In this document: piece by piece, positions 21,436-31,218 of the stretch
How positions within the stretch are numbered: position 1 is the stretch's first letter
Layout of the letters: each line of letters starts with the position of its first letter
Assembly (NCBI GenBank): GCA_030068075.1
Contig: CM057825.1
Coordinates: 120,579,434 to 120,643,433 of the forward strand
Direction: 5' to 3'
Length of the DNA stretch: 64,000 nt
Source: Paguma larvata
Lineage: Eukaryota > Chordata > Mammalia > Carnivora > Viverridae
The notes under the pieces: generated by a model
The model's input: the letters and a program-made list of their open reading frames with translations, nothing else
Databases searched by the model: none
Told to the model about the DNA's origin: nothing
Program-made: the position numbers and the translations under genes

Positions 21436-21784
21436 GAGCTCGGGTCCATCTCGCCATCGTGCTGGTGCCCTCTCCCTTCTATCGCTCTGCTAAGTTGTTC
21501 TTTTCATCTGCAGCCTCTTTTCCACCTGCAGAACACCCCTGCTTCTCCGCTGCCTCATCCCGTGGGTTATTTGGGCTCTGAATGGCAGCCCGGAGCCCCT
21601 GCTTCACTTCTCTTTTTTACTGGTGTAGTAAATGATGAGCTGGATCCCTCTGCCCTGGCTCCTGGGATTGAAAAGATTTTTCTTGAGACCTGGGATGTGA
21701 ATTTCTGCGCCTGCCTAAACTGACCTCCCCGCCCCTTCCACTTAGCACTGGTTACAATTGCTGCTTTCGGAAAAGGTCTGAGTT
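21436..21784. other. Unique CpG-island shore, nothing recognised
   Basis: GC-rich flank of the island. The 111-codon frame 21388-21723 begins in a MIR fragment and has no known domain. Confidence 0.4.
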
Positions 21785-21882
21785 AAAAAAGAAAGAAAGA
21801 AAGAAAGAAAAGAAAGAGAAGGAAGGAAGGAAGGAAGGAAGGAAGGGAGGGAGGGAAGGAGGGAGGGAGGGAGGAAAAGAAA
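21785..21882. repeat. Polypurine tract (GAAA)n-(GGAA)n-(GGGA)n
   Basis: About 95 bases of essentially pure purine on the plus strand, passing from GAAA through GGAA to GGGA units. A complementary pyrimidine-rich run lies 20-80 bases away at 21905-21960. Such tracts can form triplex (H-DNA) structures. Confidence 0.95.
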
Positions 21883-21904
21883 TTGCAAATTCCACCGGCA
21901 CGGC

Positions 21905-21960
21905 TCCCTGGTTAAAGCTCTACCCCACCCACCCTCCCTCCCTCCCCCCCCCCACCCCCG
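21905..21960. repeat. Polypyrimidine run (CCTCC/C-rich)
   Basis: The plus strand is almost wholly C with T, including CCCTCCCTCCCTCC and a C10-type run. It borders the CpG island on its left. Confidence 0.9.
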
Positions 21961-22740
21961 GCTTCTGAAACGGATTATCTGCGGGCCAGGAATCCGCGGG
22001 CTTCTAGCTGGAAGCCCTTTGGGTGAACGTGGTGGGATTTTGGAGAGGGCTTTGCCGTAATACCTTACCGGAAGCGAGCGGCCCCGGGGGGCCGCAGTGG
22101 CTGGATGGCCACAGCCTCTATTGCTAAGCGGTTTAAAGCGGACCACTGCCAGCACAGTCGAAAGTAAAGAAAAATGACTTATTCTGCAGAAGCGGGAATT
22201 CAGCGATGCCAACACATAGACCTGGGGCTTCTAGGAGCGCTCCGAGGCCGGGTCTCTTGCAAACGTTTCTCGAAGCAGCAACGAGGCTGGACCCTCCCGC
22301 ATGTATTTACAGGCCGTTAGCTGCCGCGAGGAGAAGACGGGGAACGAGAAACGGAGGCGCTTCAAATTAAAAGGTAGAAATTTTGCCATCGAAGGTGGGG
22401 GAAATGGTTGCAGGGAAGTTTCTAAAACTCCGAGGTAAATTCATCACAGAAATTAAAGAAATGGAGCCTTTTACCTCAAATTCGACGTAGAAGCAACCAT
22501 CTCCACAGCTTGGCAGAGGCTGTTCCGCCTGCTCTGGGCCGCCCTTGCAGCCGGGTCTCTGTCCGTCTGACAGTCCCTCTTCCGCCTTGCGGCTGGGACG
22601 CCTGGACCAGCGAGCGGGCTCCAACTCTCCACGGCCTCGAGCCGAAGTGACGTGTGTCATTCCCGTTCCGTCTATTGGTCAGAACTAGACACGTGACCCC
22701 CTCCTTACCGCAGAGGAGGCTGGGAAAGGTGGGCGTGGAG
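21961..22740. promoter_or_regulatory. CpG island, probable promoter of an unidentified transcript
   Basis: I count roughly 50 CpGs in about 780 bases, close to the number expected without CpG loss, while the rest of the window is clearly CpG-poor. GC is about half to two-thirds. Motifs: ETS-type CCGGAAGCG at 22068-22076; TGACGTG (CRE half) at 22648-22654; ATTGG (NF-Y CCAAT on the minus strand) at 22674-22678; CACGTG E-box at 22690-22695; GGGCGTGG (KLF/SP) at 22731-22738. I see no TATA box. E-box, CCAAT and CRE order suggests minus-strand transcription starting near 22600, but either or both directions are possible. Minus-strand GT donors at about 22474 and 22070 could end first exons. The gene is not identified. 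Confidence 0.7.
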
Positions 22741-22867
22741 ATGGAGTATTTGCGGAGATTTAACACTCTCGAGTACACTACCCTCTCACCCACAAGACCA
22801 AGTGCAGTGGCCTGCCCCTGGATTCTCGAATATTCGATCGTAGCACATCTCTGTCTCTCTGTCTCTC

Positions 22868-23100
22868 TTAAAAAAATTTTTTTTATATATTTATTTATTT
22901 TTTGAGAGAGAGAGAGATACACACGGAGTACGAGCGGGGGAGGTGCGGAGAAAGAAAGAGAGACACAGAATCCGAAGCAGGCTCCAGGCTCTGAGCTGTC
23001 AGCACAGAGGCTGATGCGGGGCTCTATCACACTATCCCCTGAGATCGTGACCTGGGCTGAAGTCGGCTCTGTAAACGACTGAGCCACCCAGCTGCCTCCC
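22868..23100 (-). mobile_element. SINEC_Fc-type SINE
   Basis: Head at the right (GAGCCACCCAGCTGCCTCCC), T-rich tail at 22869-22882. The reverse frame 22476-23087 runs through it into the island and is not a gene. Confidence 0.95.
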
Positions 23101-23699
23101 CTCCCCTTTTTTTGGATAATTGCCTGTTCAGTACCTCACCCAAATCCGCAAGCTCTTGGAGAGAAACCACTAAACTCGTCCACCGTGGCATCCCTTACAG
23201 CCAACCCGACACAGCACAGGGTGAGGGTTCGCTACGTACTTACTGAACACGTGAAAACATGAAGAAATACGTGACTCTTCTAGGAACATAGTCATAGAGG
23301 AAAAAAAAATGGAGACATAAGTGTTTTTATAAAGTCTCTCACCTAGGAGGTGCATGCTGTATCTGTGCAGTCAGATGGCCTTTAATCTCCTAGATATCTG
23401 TCAGGTTCTTTGATCTGAGAATCTTCAGACTCGAGTATTTGGAACCTCCCCCCACCCCCTTCCCCTAATTTGTACACGTGGGGGAGTCAATGCCAGGCTC
23501 TGTTCAAAGCTTCACGACGATTTTTTTCTGCTAGCCTGTTAATTGCGACTTGTTTTATGGTTTCCTATCATGCATACACAGATTAGGGACAATAAGCTCA
23601 TGACTTTTTTCTCCCAAACATGACCGGTATTTTAAAAATATTATTATTTACGTACAAAACAATTGTGATACTGCGGTTTATAGGAGATATATATTGGTC
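23101..23699. other. Unique sequence, nothing recognised
   Basis: No repeat or exon recognised. AT-rich from 23620 onward, with two ATATATATTGG-like blocks near 23688 and 23727. Confidence 0.4.
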
Positions 23700-24500
23700 A
23701 TCTGAATGATCAAATATATATTTCTCATATATATTGGGTCTTCGCCGAAGTGCTTAGCTAATTGCTCCCCAACCTTTGGAATTTCTTGTGTTGGAGAGTG
23801 CTAAAGGTGTCTTTTGTAACGTTAATGAGGTGACTTTTCAGAAGCACCCTAAGGAGCCTGGTTGCCAATGGAGCCCACCGTGTGAGTTCCGGGATTGCGG
23901 GATTGTTTTCAGTCCCATCCACTAACCCTTTGGGGAGAGGAGAGGGGTTAGAGGCTGAATCGGTCACCAGGGGGCATGATTTAATCATCCAAGCCTACGT
24001 TAAGGAAGCCTCCATAAAAGGCACAGGGTTTGGAGGGCTTCTAGATTGGTGAATACACAAAGATTCTGGGGGAGTTGTGTCTGGGAGGGCATGGAGCCCG
24101 TGCCCTTTTCTCCCTACTTTGTTCTACACATCTTTCCTGTCTCGGCTCTTCCTGAATTAGTCAGTAAGATGTTGCTCTGAGTTCTATGAGCCACTGTAGC
24201 AAATTAATTACACCTGAGGGGGGTGTCCCGAGAACCTCTGATTTGTAGGCAGTTGGTCAGAAACACAGGTAACAACCCAGACTTGAACTTGACATCCTGA
24301 GTTGGAAGGGGGGGTCTTTGGAAACTCCAGTTTGTAGCGGGTCAGGTAACAACCTGGGCTAGTGACTGGCCTCCAAGTTGAGAGCAGTTTTGTGGGACTG
24401 AGCCCCTTACCTGTGGAAACTGATCTCTGGGTAGATACTGTCAGAACTGAGTTGAATTGCTTTGAATTCTTGGACACCAGGTAGTCGGTGTGGGGAAGCC
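23700..24500 (+). mobile_element. Solo LTR of an ERV (ERVL/MER21-like)
   Basis: 'ttctatgagccactgtagcaaattaattacacctgaggggggtgtcccgagaacctctgatttgtaggcagttggtcagaaacacaggtaacaacc' and 'gtgggactgagccccttacctgtggaaactgatctctgggtagatac' are blocks of a common placental ERV LTR 3' half. The left limit is uncertain and I see no internal gag/pol. Confidence 0.55.
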
Positions 24501-24501
24501 T

Positions 24502-24536
24502 GCACACACACACATGTACACACACACACACACACT
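24502..24536. repeat. (CA)n microsatellite
   Basis: Alternating CA interrupted once by TGTA. It sits at the end of the LTR-like block. Confidence 0.95.
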
Positions 24537-24539
24537 GGA

Positions 24540-24919
24540 GAATTGGGCCCTAAAACCCCAAAGAGTAATATGTACTTTTAGGGCATGTGTTAGTATCATA
24601 CTAGCTGCTATAACGATAACAAAAATCATCAATATTGATGGCTTATTAAAAATGTCTAGCTTATATAACAGCCTAGCCTGCGTGTTCTCCGAGGGCAGGT
24701 AACCTTCCGTGTGGTGAATTGGGGAAGCAGCTTCCTTCTATCTTGCAGCCTTCTGCTTCTACTTTGGTTTCATTCCATTGGCGAAACCCAGTTACGGTCC
24801 TGGGAGTGTCCAACCTAGACACAAGGCATGGTGGGAAATGTAGTCCATGGCTGGACAGCAACTCCCTTGCTATAAATGTCCCAGGGACATTTAATGGCTG
24901 CCTTTCCAGCATCATTATT
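24540..24919. other. Unclassified, possibly old repeat
   Basis: 'agctgctataacgataac' and 'ggcatggtgggaaatgtagtccatgg' remind me of old LTR or DNA-transposon sequence, but I cannot place the whole. Confidence 0.35.
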
Positions 24920-25440
24920 CATCATAACAAAAAGTCCTTTGCTTTTCCTTGGGGCGAATTCACTCCCTACCATTCTCAGTCATGTGATTTAGATGGGATT
25001 GACTCTTGCCACGGTGGGTGGGCTCTGCTCCCTGTAAGCCAAATTAGCAAGTCACATACTACTAGCCATGATGATTGCTTTAGGGACGGGTACATTACGT
25101 AATTCAGGCCATTAGGAAAAGCAGATCCTCAGACTTGTGTTAGAGTAGTCAGACAGACCCTCCCTGGTACCCGCTGTATGAGTATGTGAGGTCTGGAACA
25201 GCTTCTGTGACTTTGATATGATGAGAGAACCAACCTCGAACAGTGTGTGTGCATGGGTGTGTGTAGAGTAAGGTGGGAGGAGGGTTGGGACTTCCACTTG
25301 GAGCCAGAAGATGAAGCCAATGTTTAGAAAGCAGAGCCCTGAGATAGTTAGAAGCCAGTATTCTTGGTGATCTTAGTGTCAAGGCTGGATTTTGCCTTTT
25401 GCTTGCAACCCACCCTATATCTTGGAGTTAGATTAGGCAA
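24920..25440 (+). mobile_element. Probable MaLR/ERVL-class LTR
   Basis: 'catgtgatttagatgggattgactc', 'gccatgatgattgctttagggacgg' and the terminal 'ttgccttttgcttgcaaccc' agree with the sense order of this LTR class. A GT-rich run lies at 25238-25264. Confidence 0.45.
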
Positions 25441-25610
25441 TAATTCCATTATTGTGAAGGCAACTTGAGTTGGGTGCTTTGTCACCTTGTGGTACAAAAA
25501 ATGTTCTGACCAATATGGACAGTTTGAGTGTTATAAAAACATCAAAAAAGTTTGGCAAAGCATAAAGGCGACCACAAATATATTTTCAGTATTTCCACAG
25601 AAGACATTTT

Positions 25611-25834
25611 ATTTTAAAAAATTTTTTTTAAGTTTTGTATTTATTATTGAGAGAGAGAGAGAGAGACAGAGCACAACCATGGGAAGGGCAGAGAGGGGGA
25701 GACACAGAATCAGAAGCAGGCTCCAGGCTCCAAGCTGTCAGCACAGAGCTCAACGCGGGGCTCGAACTCACAAACCTCGAGATCATGACCTGAGCCGGAG
25801 TCAGATGCTTAACCAACTGAGCCACTCAGGAGCT
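25611..25834 (-). mobile_element. SINEC_Fc-type SINE with target duplication
   Basis: CCACAGAAGACATTTTA (25594-25610) and CCACAGAGGACATTTTA (25835-25851) flank the element, one mismatch in 17 bases. Confidence 0.97.
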
Positions 25835-25976
25835 CCCACAGAGGACATTTTAGTAGTTTTTATCATGCTGTATATTTAATTGAATCCTGCTCTTTTTTTC
25901 TCTTAGCATGATTTGGAACCATCTCTCCATGCGATTAAAAACTTGATGTGAGCATTGTTTAAAATGGTTTGTTCCA

Positions 25977-26198
25977 GGTATGCCTGGGTAGCTCAGTCGG
26001 TTAAGCGCTCGCCTTCCGCTCAGGTCATGATGTCACAGTTTGCGAGCTCGAGCCCTGCATCAGGCTCTGTGCTGACAGCTCAGAGCCTGGAGCCTGCTTT
26101 GGATTCTGTGTCTCCCTCTTTCTCTGCCCTCCCCCCACTCACGCTCTGTTTCTCTCTCTCTCTTTCTCAAAAATAAATAAACATAAAGAAAAATTTTT
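25977..26198 (+). mobile_element. SINEC_Fc-type SINE with target duplication
   Basis: The flanks AAATGGTTTGTTCCA (25962-25976) and AAAGGATTTGTTCCA (26199-26213) are duplicated. The head TGCCTGGGTAGCTCAGTCGG and B box GAGCTCGAGCCC are recognisable. Confidence 0.96.
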
Positions 26199-26440
26199 AA
26201 AGGATTTGTTCCATGTTCTAGTTTGTTACCACTCCCTAATTGTTGGGCATTTAGGTTGCTTTGAGTTTTTGCTTCCTTGGGTTTTTCTTTAGGATACATT
26301 CTCAGAAGTGAAGTTTCTTGGTCAAAGTGTATAAGCATTGTAAAGAGCTTGGTAACAATTGCCAAATTATTTTCTGGAACAGTCAGACCAATTATATGAG
26401 CGTCATAGCTCAAATGTACCCAAGTCAGCATATAAGTATC

Positions 26441-26849
26441 CCAGCCATCTTGGTCCATAGTGGCCCTTCGTGTTTAATGTCCTTCATTGGCAATGCCTTT
26501 GAAGTCTTGTTACTGTTGTTTTTTTACACACGTATCTCCTGACCTGGTGTTGAATGTACTCCAGAGCCTCTGACTCTTGACCTGTTTGGCTTCTGACTCT
26601 TGGCCTCTGATATTGGCCCTCCTAAGTCAGCTTCTAGACATGTTTCCAAATGGCTTGGCCAGGGCTCCTCACCTTCAGACTGGTGACTTTTGACTAGTGA
26701 CACACATACACACATGCACATATGGCTACATAGAGATCTCTGTCTCTTTAGTACATGTACATATATTTTTAAATTTTCTATACGTTATTACGTTTTGACA
26801 CCTGAACAAATCCTTCTGTCTGGGAAGAGAGAGACTGCCCTTTCTGGGC
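26441..26849. other. Unique sequence, nothing recognised
   Basis: 'cctctgactcttg' and 'ttctgactcttgg' recur at 26569-26604, a small local repeat. Nothing else recognised. Confidence 0.4.
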
Positions 26850-27530
26850 TAAGTCTGGCAAAGGGACCAGCAGGGAAGGCTGCTGGCCTTTGCTATGCAA
26901 GCGAACCAATGCAGAACCCCTCTATTTGGCCCTCACTGCCTGGGAGACTCTTCCTTGGCTTTAATCATCCCAGAGCTGGTCTCAGGCAACTAGAGACACC
27001 CTGTAGCCCAAAGCCTGCTGGAATGTTTCCAGCTAGCCAACCTTGAACTGTTGACCTTGTCTTGCCTTGCTTTTTTTTCTTTTTCCACTCATATGTGGAA
27101 TTTTATTTTTAAAAATTTTTTAATGTTTATTTGGTGGGGGGGAATGACACAAGCTGGGGAGGGGCAGACAGAGAGAGGGATAAAGGATCTGTGCTGACAG
27201 CAGAGAGCCCGATGCAGGGCTTCAATTCAGGAAACCAGAGATCATGACCTGAGCCGAAGTCTCTTAACCTACTGAGCCGTCCAGGAGCCCCACCTTGCCT
27301 TTCTTACGGAAAGCTCAGTAAACCTTGACCTAAGCTCTCCCCTTGCTGCTGTCTGATGTCCCCCCCTCCCCCCGCCGTGACCCTCTCCGTGTGGCCTGCG
27401 GTGACTCCCTGTCTAGAATCTGTGCGTACAATAAATGCTATTCTACATGCTTTCTCCCGTTTCCTCCCATGGCTGCATCAGACTGTCCATCTTCGGAACA
27501 CACAGTTAAAGAGTTTCAGCACCCCACCGT
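26850..27530 (+). mobile_element. Possible ERV LTR with a SINE inside
   Basis: After the SINE, 'ttacggaaagctcagtaaaccttgacc' and a polyadenylation-type 'acaataaatgctattc' (27429-27444) look LTR-like. I cannot match a known family, so this is tentative. Confidence 0.3.
27105..27291 (-). mobile_element. SINEC_Fc-type SINE, shortened
   Basis: The GA-rich stretch is replaced by a short G run (27135-27142), and the usual 'caggctcc' block is missing before 'tgtgctgacagcagagagcccgatgc'. 'ccttgcc/tt' words at both ends suggest a short target duplication. Confidence 0.9.
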
Positions 27531-28604
27531 CTGTTCACCCCACTGGTTCTTCTCTATGGCACCTTGCCTAATACAACGGGGTTTGGAATCTGTTGCAAAG
27601 ACAGAGCCAAGAGGTTTGGCGGATGGTCTGAATGGAGAAGGGGCGTTGGGAAGGCAGTTACCAAGGATTGCGTGTACCTTTGGGCCTCGCGAGTACCCTC
27701 ACACTTGCCCTCTCAAACGTTTGCCCAAGTCAGGCTCGGGTGGCTCACATTGGATGTTTCTAAGTGATTTCATCCACACGTTTGGTGCTTTCCAGCACAA
27801 AAGCGTTCACCTCTTCAGACCCTATTTCCTGTGCCTTACAGTGCCTGCACCTTTCCCTGGCCCTGGTTAATTAGTAGTGTTTTCAGGGTACCTCCACTGG
27901 AACTATTCTAGAATTCTGTGTAAGGGCAGTGAGCATTGCAGTACCACTGGCCTAAGCCCCCAAATATCTCTAAAGGAGTTGTTCATTCCTTTCCCTAAGT
28001 CTCCATCACCTTCCTGTTGCACTTGGAGGGTTAGGGATGGTGGTGGGTGGGCTTTGAGCTGGATTCTTCTGGAAGGCCCCAGATTGGAGGAGACTGGATG
28101 GTTCTAAACCAGAATTTCCTTACAGGTGGCAAATTAAGAGACGATGTCTGAAGACTTTCAAAGGAGTCTGGCAGCCTCAGCATTGCTCTCGGGGGAGAGG
28201 ACCATTCCTTTTTGTGGAGGCTTCCTTGGGAAGCTTGCTCAGCTAACCATGGATCCTTCTGGAAATTTCTAGATGTTATTGAAAATGTCTGCCCTGTGCC
28301 AGCAAACAGGCGTCTGGAGAGTGGGAAATTGGGCCAAATGCCCTCGCTGGGGCCCAGGAGGGGGTCTGCAGTTTCGGATTCTTTTGAGCAGAGAGACTGG
28401 CTCTAGGCTGCAGGCACAAAACGTTTAAAAAAAGAAGCCAAGCTCATTTATAGTCAGGCAGCTCATGACCCTTTTCTCTCTTCCCATCATGAGTCGACGA
28501 GGGGGGCAGTCTCCCTGTAGCCCCCGCTCCTGTTCAAGGCTTTCCTTGAAAGTTGTGAAAACCGGGCAAGAGCCCTCCCCCATTATAAAAACATAGGCTC
28601 ATAA
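27531..28604. other. Long unique stretch, nothing recognised
   Basis: About 1.1 kb. The 175-codon frame 27343-27870 starts in the LTR-like block and continues here without any recognisable domain or bounded splice sites. I treat it as a chance frame. Confidence 0.45.
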
Positions 28605-29095
28605 TAAAAATAAGATTCACTCAGTACTGAGGGATGAAAGAGGAGAGAGAAAAACCTCCCAAACTCCCACTACCCAGAGATAACCACTGCCAACATTTTG
28701 ATAAATATTCTTCCGGATATTTCTAAATACACATTCCCTCTCTCTCTCTTTCTCTCTCTCTCTGTCTCTCTCTCTCTCTCACACACACACCCACATACTT
28801 CTCTGCAAATGTGACAACATCGTACGTGCTCTCTTATTCCGTAACCTGCTTTTTCACTCCACATCCTGCCATGGTCCTTTTTCTGGGTCAACAAATTTAG
28901 AAATACCTCATCAATTTTAATGGCTGCTTAAAATTCCACCGTGTGGTTAAAATGTACAATATTTAACCAGCTCCCTATTGGTGGACATTTAGGTTGGTTT
29001 CGATGTTTATTGTAGAGAATGTTGCTATGAAAATCCCTGCAGTTATATCTTGATCCACATGAATAATTTGTCGCTCATTTAAACATGTCTCTCTT
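28605..29095 (-). mobile_element. Old L1 (L1ME-like) 3' UTR, antisense
   Basis: 'cccactacccagagataaccactgccaacattttg', 'gtaacctgctttttcactccac', 'tttaatggctgcttaaaattccaccgtg', 'ggtggacatttaggttggtttcg'. One of the clearest old-L1 copies here. A TC/AC microsatellite lies inside. Confidence 0.85.
28738..28792. repeat. (TC)n(AC)n compound microsatellite
   Basis: About 40 bases of TC with few interruptions followed by ACACACACAC. It lies within the old L1 where an ATAC-rich segment is normal. Confidence 0.95.
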
Positions 29096-29103
29096 TTTTA
29101 AAT

Positions 29104-29105
29104 AC

Positions 29106-29144
<39 letters not shown>

Positions 29145-29145
29145 T
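29104..29145. repeat. (ATA)n trinucleotide microsatellite
   Basis: About 12 uninterrupted ATA/TAA units. It creates the isoleucine/leucine-run frames on the reverse strand, which are artefacts. Confidence 0.95.
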
Positions 29146-29479
29146 CTTTTCTGAGGTTGAGGTGAGAAGATAATGTGGGATTTCTGGAGACTTCCGCGTC
29201 CCCTGGGAGAGTTCTCAGCACAGAAATGAAATCCAGGAACCAGGTCTGAGTCCGTGCTGCCCAGAATTTTCTGATTATAAGGATCATGAGGAGACATGCT
29301 GAAAGCCTCTGTTTCTGGGACTTTCTGGGACCTAATGCAATAGTCTCAGGGGCTGAAACAGAGGCACCGGGCATAGGTGGGGACCCAGGGGCAGAGAGGA
29401 GCAGGAGGAAACTGGGAACTCACAGAAATCATTGGTTGTATAACTGAGGTTTGGACTGGATTTAAATGTCTGAAAGGGA
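29146..29479. other. Unique sequence, nothing recognised
   Basis: No known repeat or exon recognised. Confidence 0.4.
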
Positions 29480-29740
29480 CACAGGGAGCTAGGAGATTAC
29501 GATATAGTGAGATAAGTGTTAAGTACAAGTATGAGATGTATTGAATGAGCCTTACTAGCATTTGGAGGTCTGGGAAGGCTTCCTGGAAGAAGCCGACTCC
29601 AACTAAGTGCTCTCAGGTGTTTCGGAAATGGCCAGGAGACGGAACCATGAGGAGGGGGTTCAGGGAGAGCATTCTGGAAGAGGGCAAAGCTGTTATAAAG
29701 GCCAGGAGGGCCGAGAGTCATGGTGTTTGCTCTCGCTGAG
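29480..29740 (-). mobile_element. L2 LINE fragment
   Basis: 'ggcttcctggaagaagccgactc', 'gttcagggagagcattctggaagagggcaaagc' match reversed L2 3' sequence. Confidence 0.6.
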
Positions 29741-30077
29741 CCCCAAATCTCGACAAACAAATAAATAGGTAAGTGCAAAACTGTGCTAACACAGGGCTAA
29801 CTGTGATGATAGTGGGTCTAGTGACCCAGACTGGGGCGGTGCCTGGGGGTCTGATACAACTGACTGAACCCTGACGTGGTCCTGAAGGGCATTTCTTCCC
29901 TCCGGCCCCCGCTGGGGCCAAAAGGACTTTTCCCATAACTCAGAAAACAACACATTGGTGGTTGCTTCAGTGCCTAAAATCATTGCCATCGTCTTCATTT
30001 TCATGTGGTCCAAATAGTGACCGAAGGAATTTACAAGGCAGGAGGTGGAACCTGGGCATGCCAATAAGGCCAGGGTC
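29741..30077. other. Unique sequence, nothing recognised
   Basis: No known repeat or exon recognised. Confidence 0.4.
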
Positions 30078-30120
30078 ACCTTGTGATTATTCCCGTGTTT
30101 TGTTTTGTTTCGTTGTTTTC

Positions 30121-30374
30121 GGGATTACCCTTTTTTTTTTAATTTTTAAAATTTTTATTAAAAATTTTTTTAACACTTATTCATTTTTGAGAGACAGAGA
30201 AAGACAGAGCACAAGCAGGGGAGAGCCAGAGAGAGAGGGAGATACAGGATCTGAAGCAGGCTCCAGGCTCTGAGCTGTCAGCACAGAGCCCGATGCGGGG
30301 TTCGAACCCACGAACTGTGAGATCATGACCTGAGCCAAAGTCAGACGCTCAACTGACTGAGTCACCCAGGTGCC
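30121..30374 (-). mobile_element. SINEC_Fc-type SINE with long tail
   Basis: The tail side is an extended T/A-rich run (30130-30176). Flanks 'ccttgtgattattcccg' (about 30079) and 'ccttgtgatgacccccg' (about 30373) are an imperfect duplication. Confidence 0.96.
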
Positions 30375-30639
30375 TTGTGATGACCCCCGGTTTAAAATGA
30401 GAAGTGGGGAACGGATTTGTAGCTGTCAGTGCAGCTGCGATTATGAGAGAGAAACCAGGAGAAAGGTCATTTTGAGAAATAGAAATGCCCTTAAAAGTTG
30501 ATTTGACATGAGCTATATAACCTCAGAGCTTTGGGACTTCAGAAATTCCCTCCTCGGCCTGTTGGAGACACCTGGAATTCCTACATGCAGCTTGGGGAAA
30601 ACATGTGAATGTGAATGAGAACTTATGTATGCAGCATGG

Positions 30640-31218
30640 TGTGGGCCATGATTCTCTGAATGCGGTTCATGAACAATGTACTTTAGAATCATCTGGAAGC
30701 TTCCAGAAGGCACATCTGGGTCCTACCCTAAACCCTTGGAAGTGGGCATGCCTGGCTCTTTATTTAGCATCTGTCTCAGCTGGGCTCCCGCCTTCTTCTC
30801 TTTCCTAACAGAAACCGGATTTCATGGTTCAGTTGTATGCTCCTCCCCAGCGCCATCTTAAAACTCTGGGAAAACTAGATACAAGAATGAGAAGGAGAAG
30901 AGATGGCATCCTTTGTCCTCTGGCTATTCCTGACTCCGAGTGTGTAAAGCCTACACGGAAGGAGCAGAGAGAAAAGACCGACAGAACCTGGATTCTTGAT
31001 GACTCCTCTGAGTTCCTGAACCAACCTGCCTAGAAACCGGACCTTTCTGCAGACTTCTGTTATATGAGATAATAAACTCTTCCATTGGACTGGAGTTTCC
31101 ATTATTTGCAGTGAAAGCCCCGTAACCAATACACGCTCATCGAATCGGCATCTCTGGTGATGGGCCTGCCCCAGGCATTTCTGATGTACCCTCGGGTGTG
31201 GAAACCACTGGAGAAGTA
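30640..31218 (+). mobile_element. MER5A-type hAT transposon split by an LTR
   Basis: The left half has 'gtactttagaatcatctggaagcttcc...cacatctgggtcctaccc'. The right half (31138-31218) has 'gaatcggcatctctggtgatgggcctg' and ends 'tggaaaccactgg'. Together they follow the MER5A order. The LTR lies between. Confidence 0.6.
30749..31134 (+). mobile_element. MaLR/ERVL-class solo LTR inside MER5A
   Basis: 'gaacctggattcttgatgactcctctgag', 'cttctgttatatgagataataaact' (polyadenylation signal AATAAA-like) and the terminus 'tttgcagtgaaagccccgtaaccaataca' are typical 3' LTR features. The left end is approximate. Confidence 0.6.

Larger units (their letters stand above)
25480..26440 (-). mobile_element. 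Old L1 (L1ME-like) 3' UTR, interrupted by two SINEs
   Basis: 'tcctgctctttttttctcttagcatgatttggaaccatctctccatgcgattaaaaac', then beyond the second SINE 'ttgttgggcatttaggttgctttgag' and 'ggatacattctcagaagtgaagtttcttgg'. This is the classic antisense order. Confidence 0.75.

Noticed and set aside
22826..22837. TCGAATATTCGA palindrome as an operator
   Set aside because: A single 12-base palindrome is expected by chance in 64 kb, and operators of this style are not a mammalian feature.
22476..23087. 203-codon reverse open frame, the longest in the window
   Set aside because: Two-thirds lies in a SINE and its CT-rich region; the rest is CpG-island sequence that favours chance open frames. No protein family resembles it.
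27343..27870. 175-codon forward open frame
   Set aside because: It starts in an LTR-like block, has no recognisable domain, and lies in one of three overlapping open phases. GC-rich sequence explains its length.
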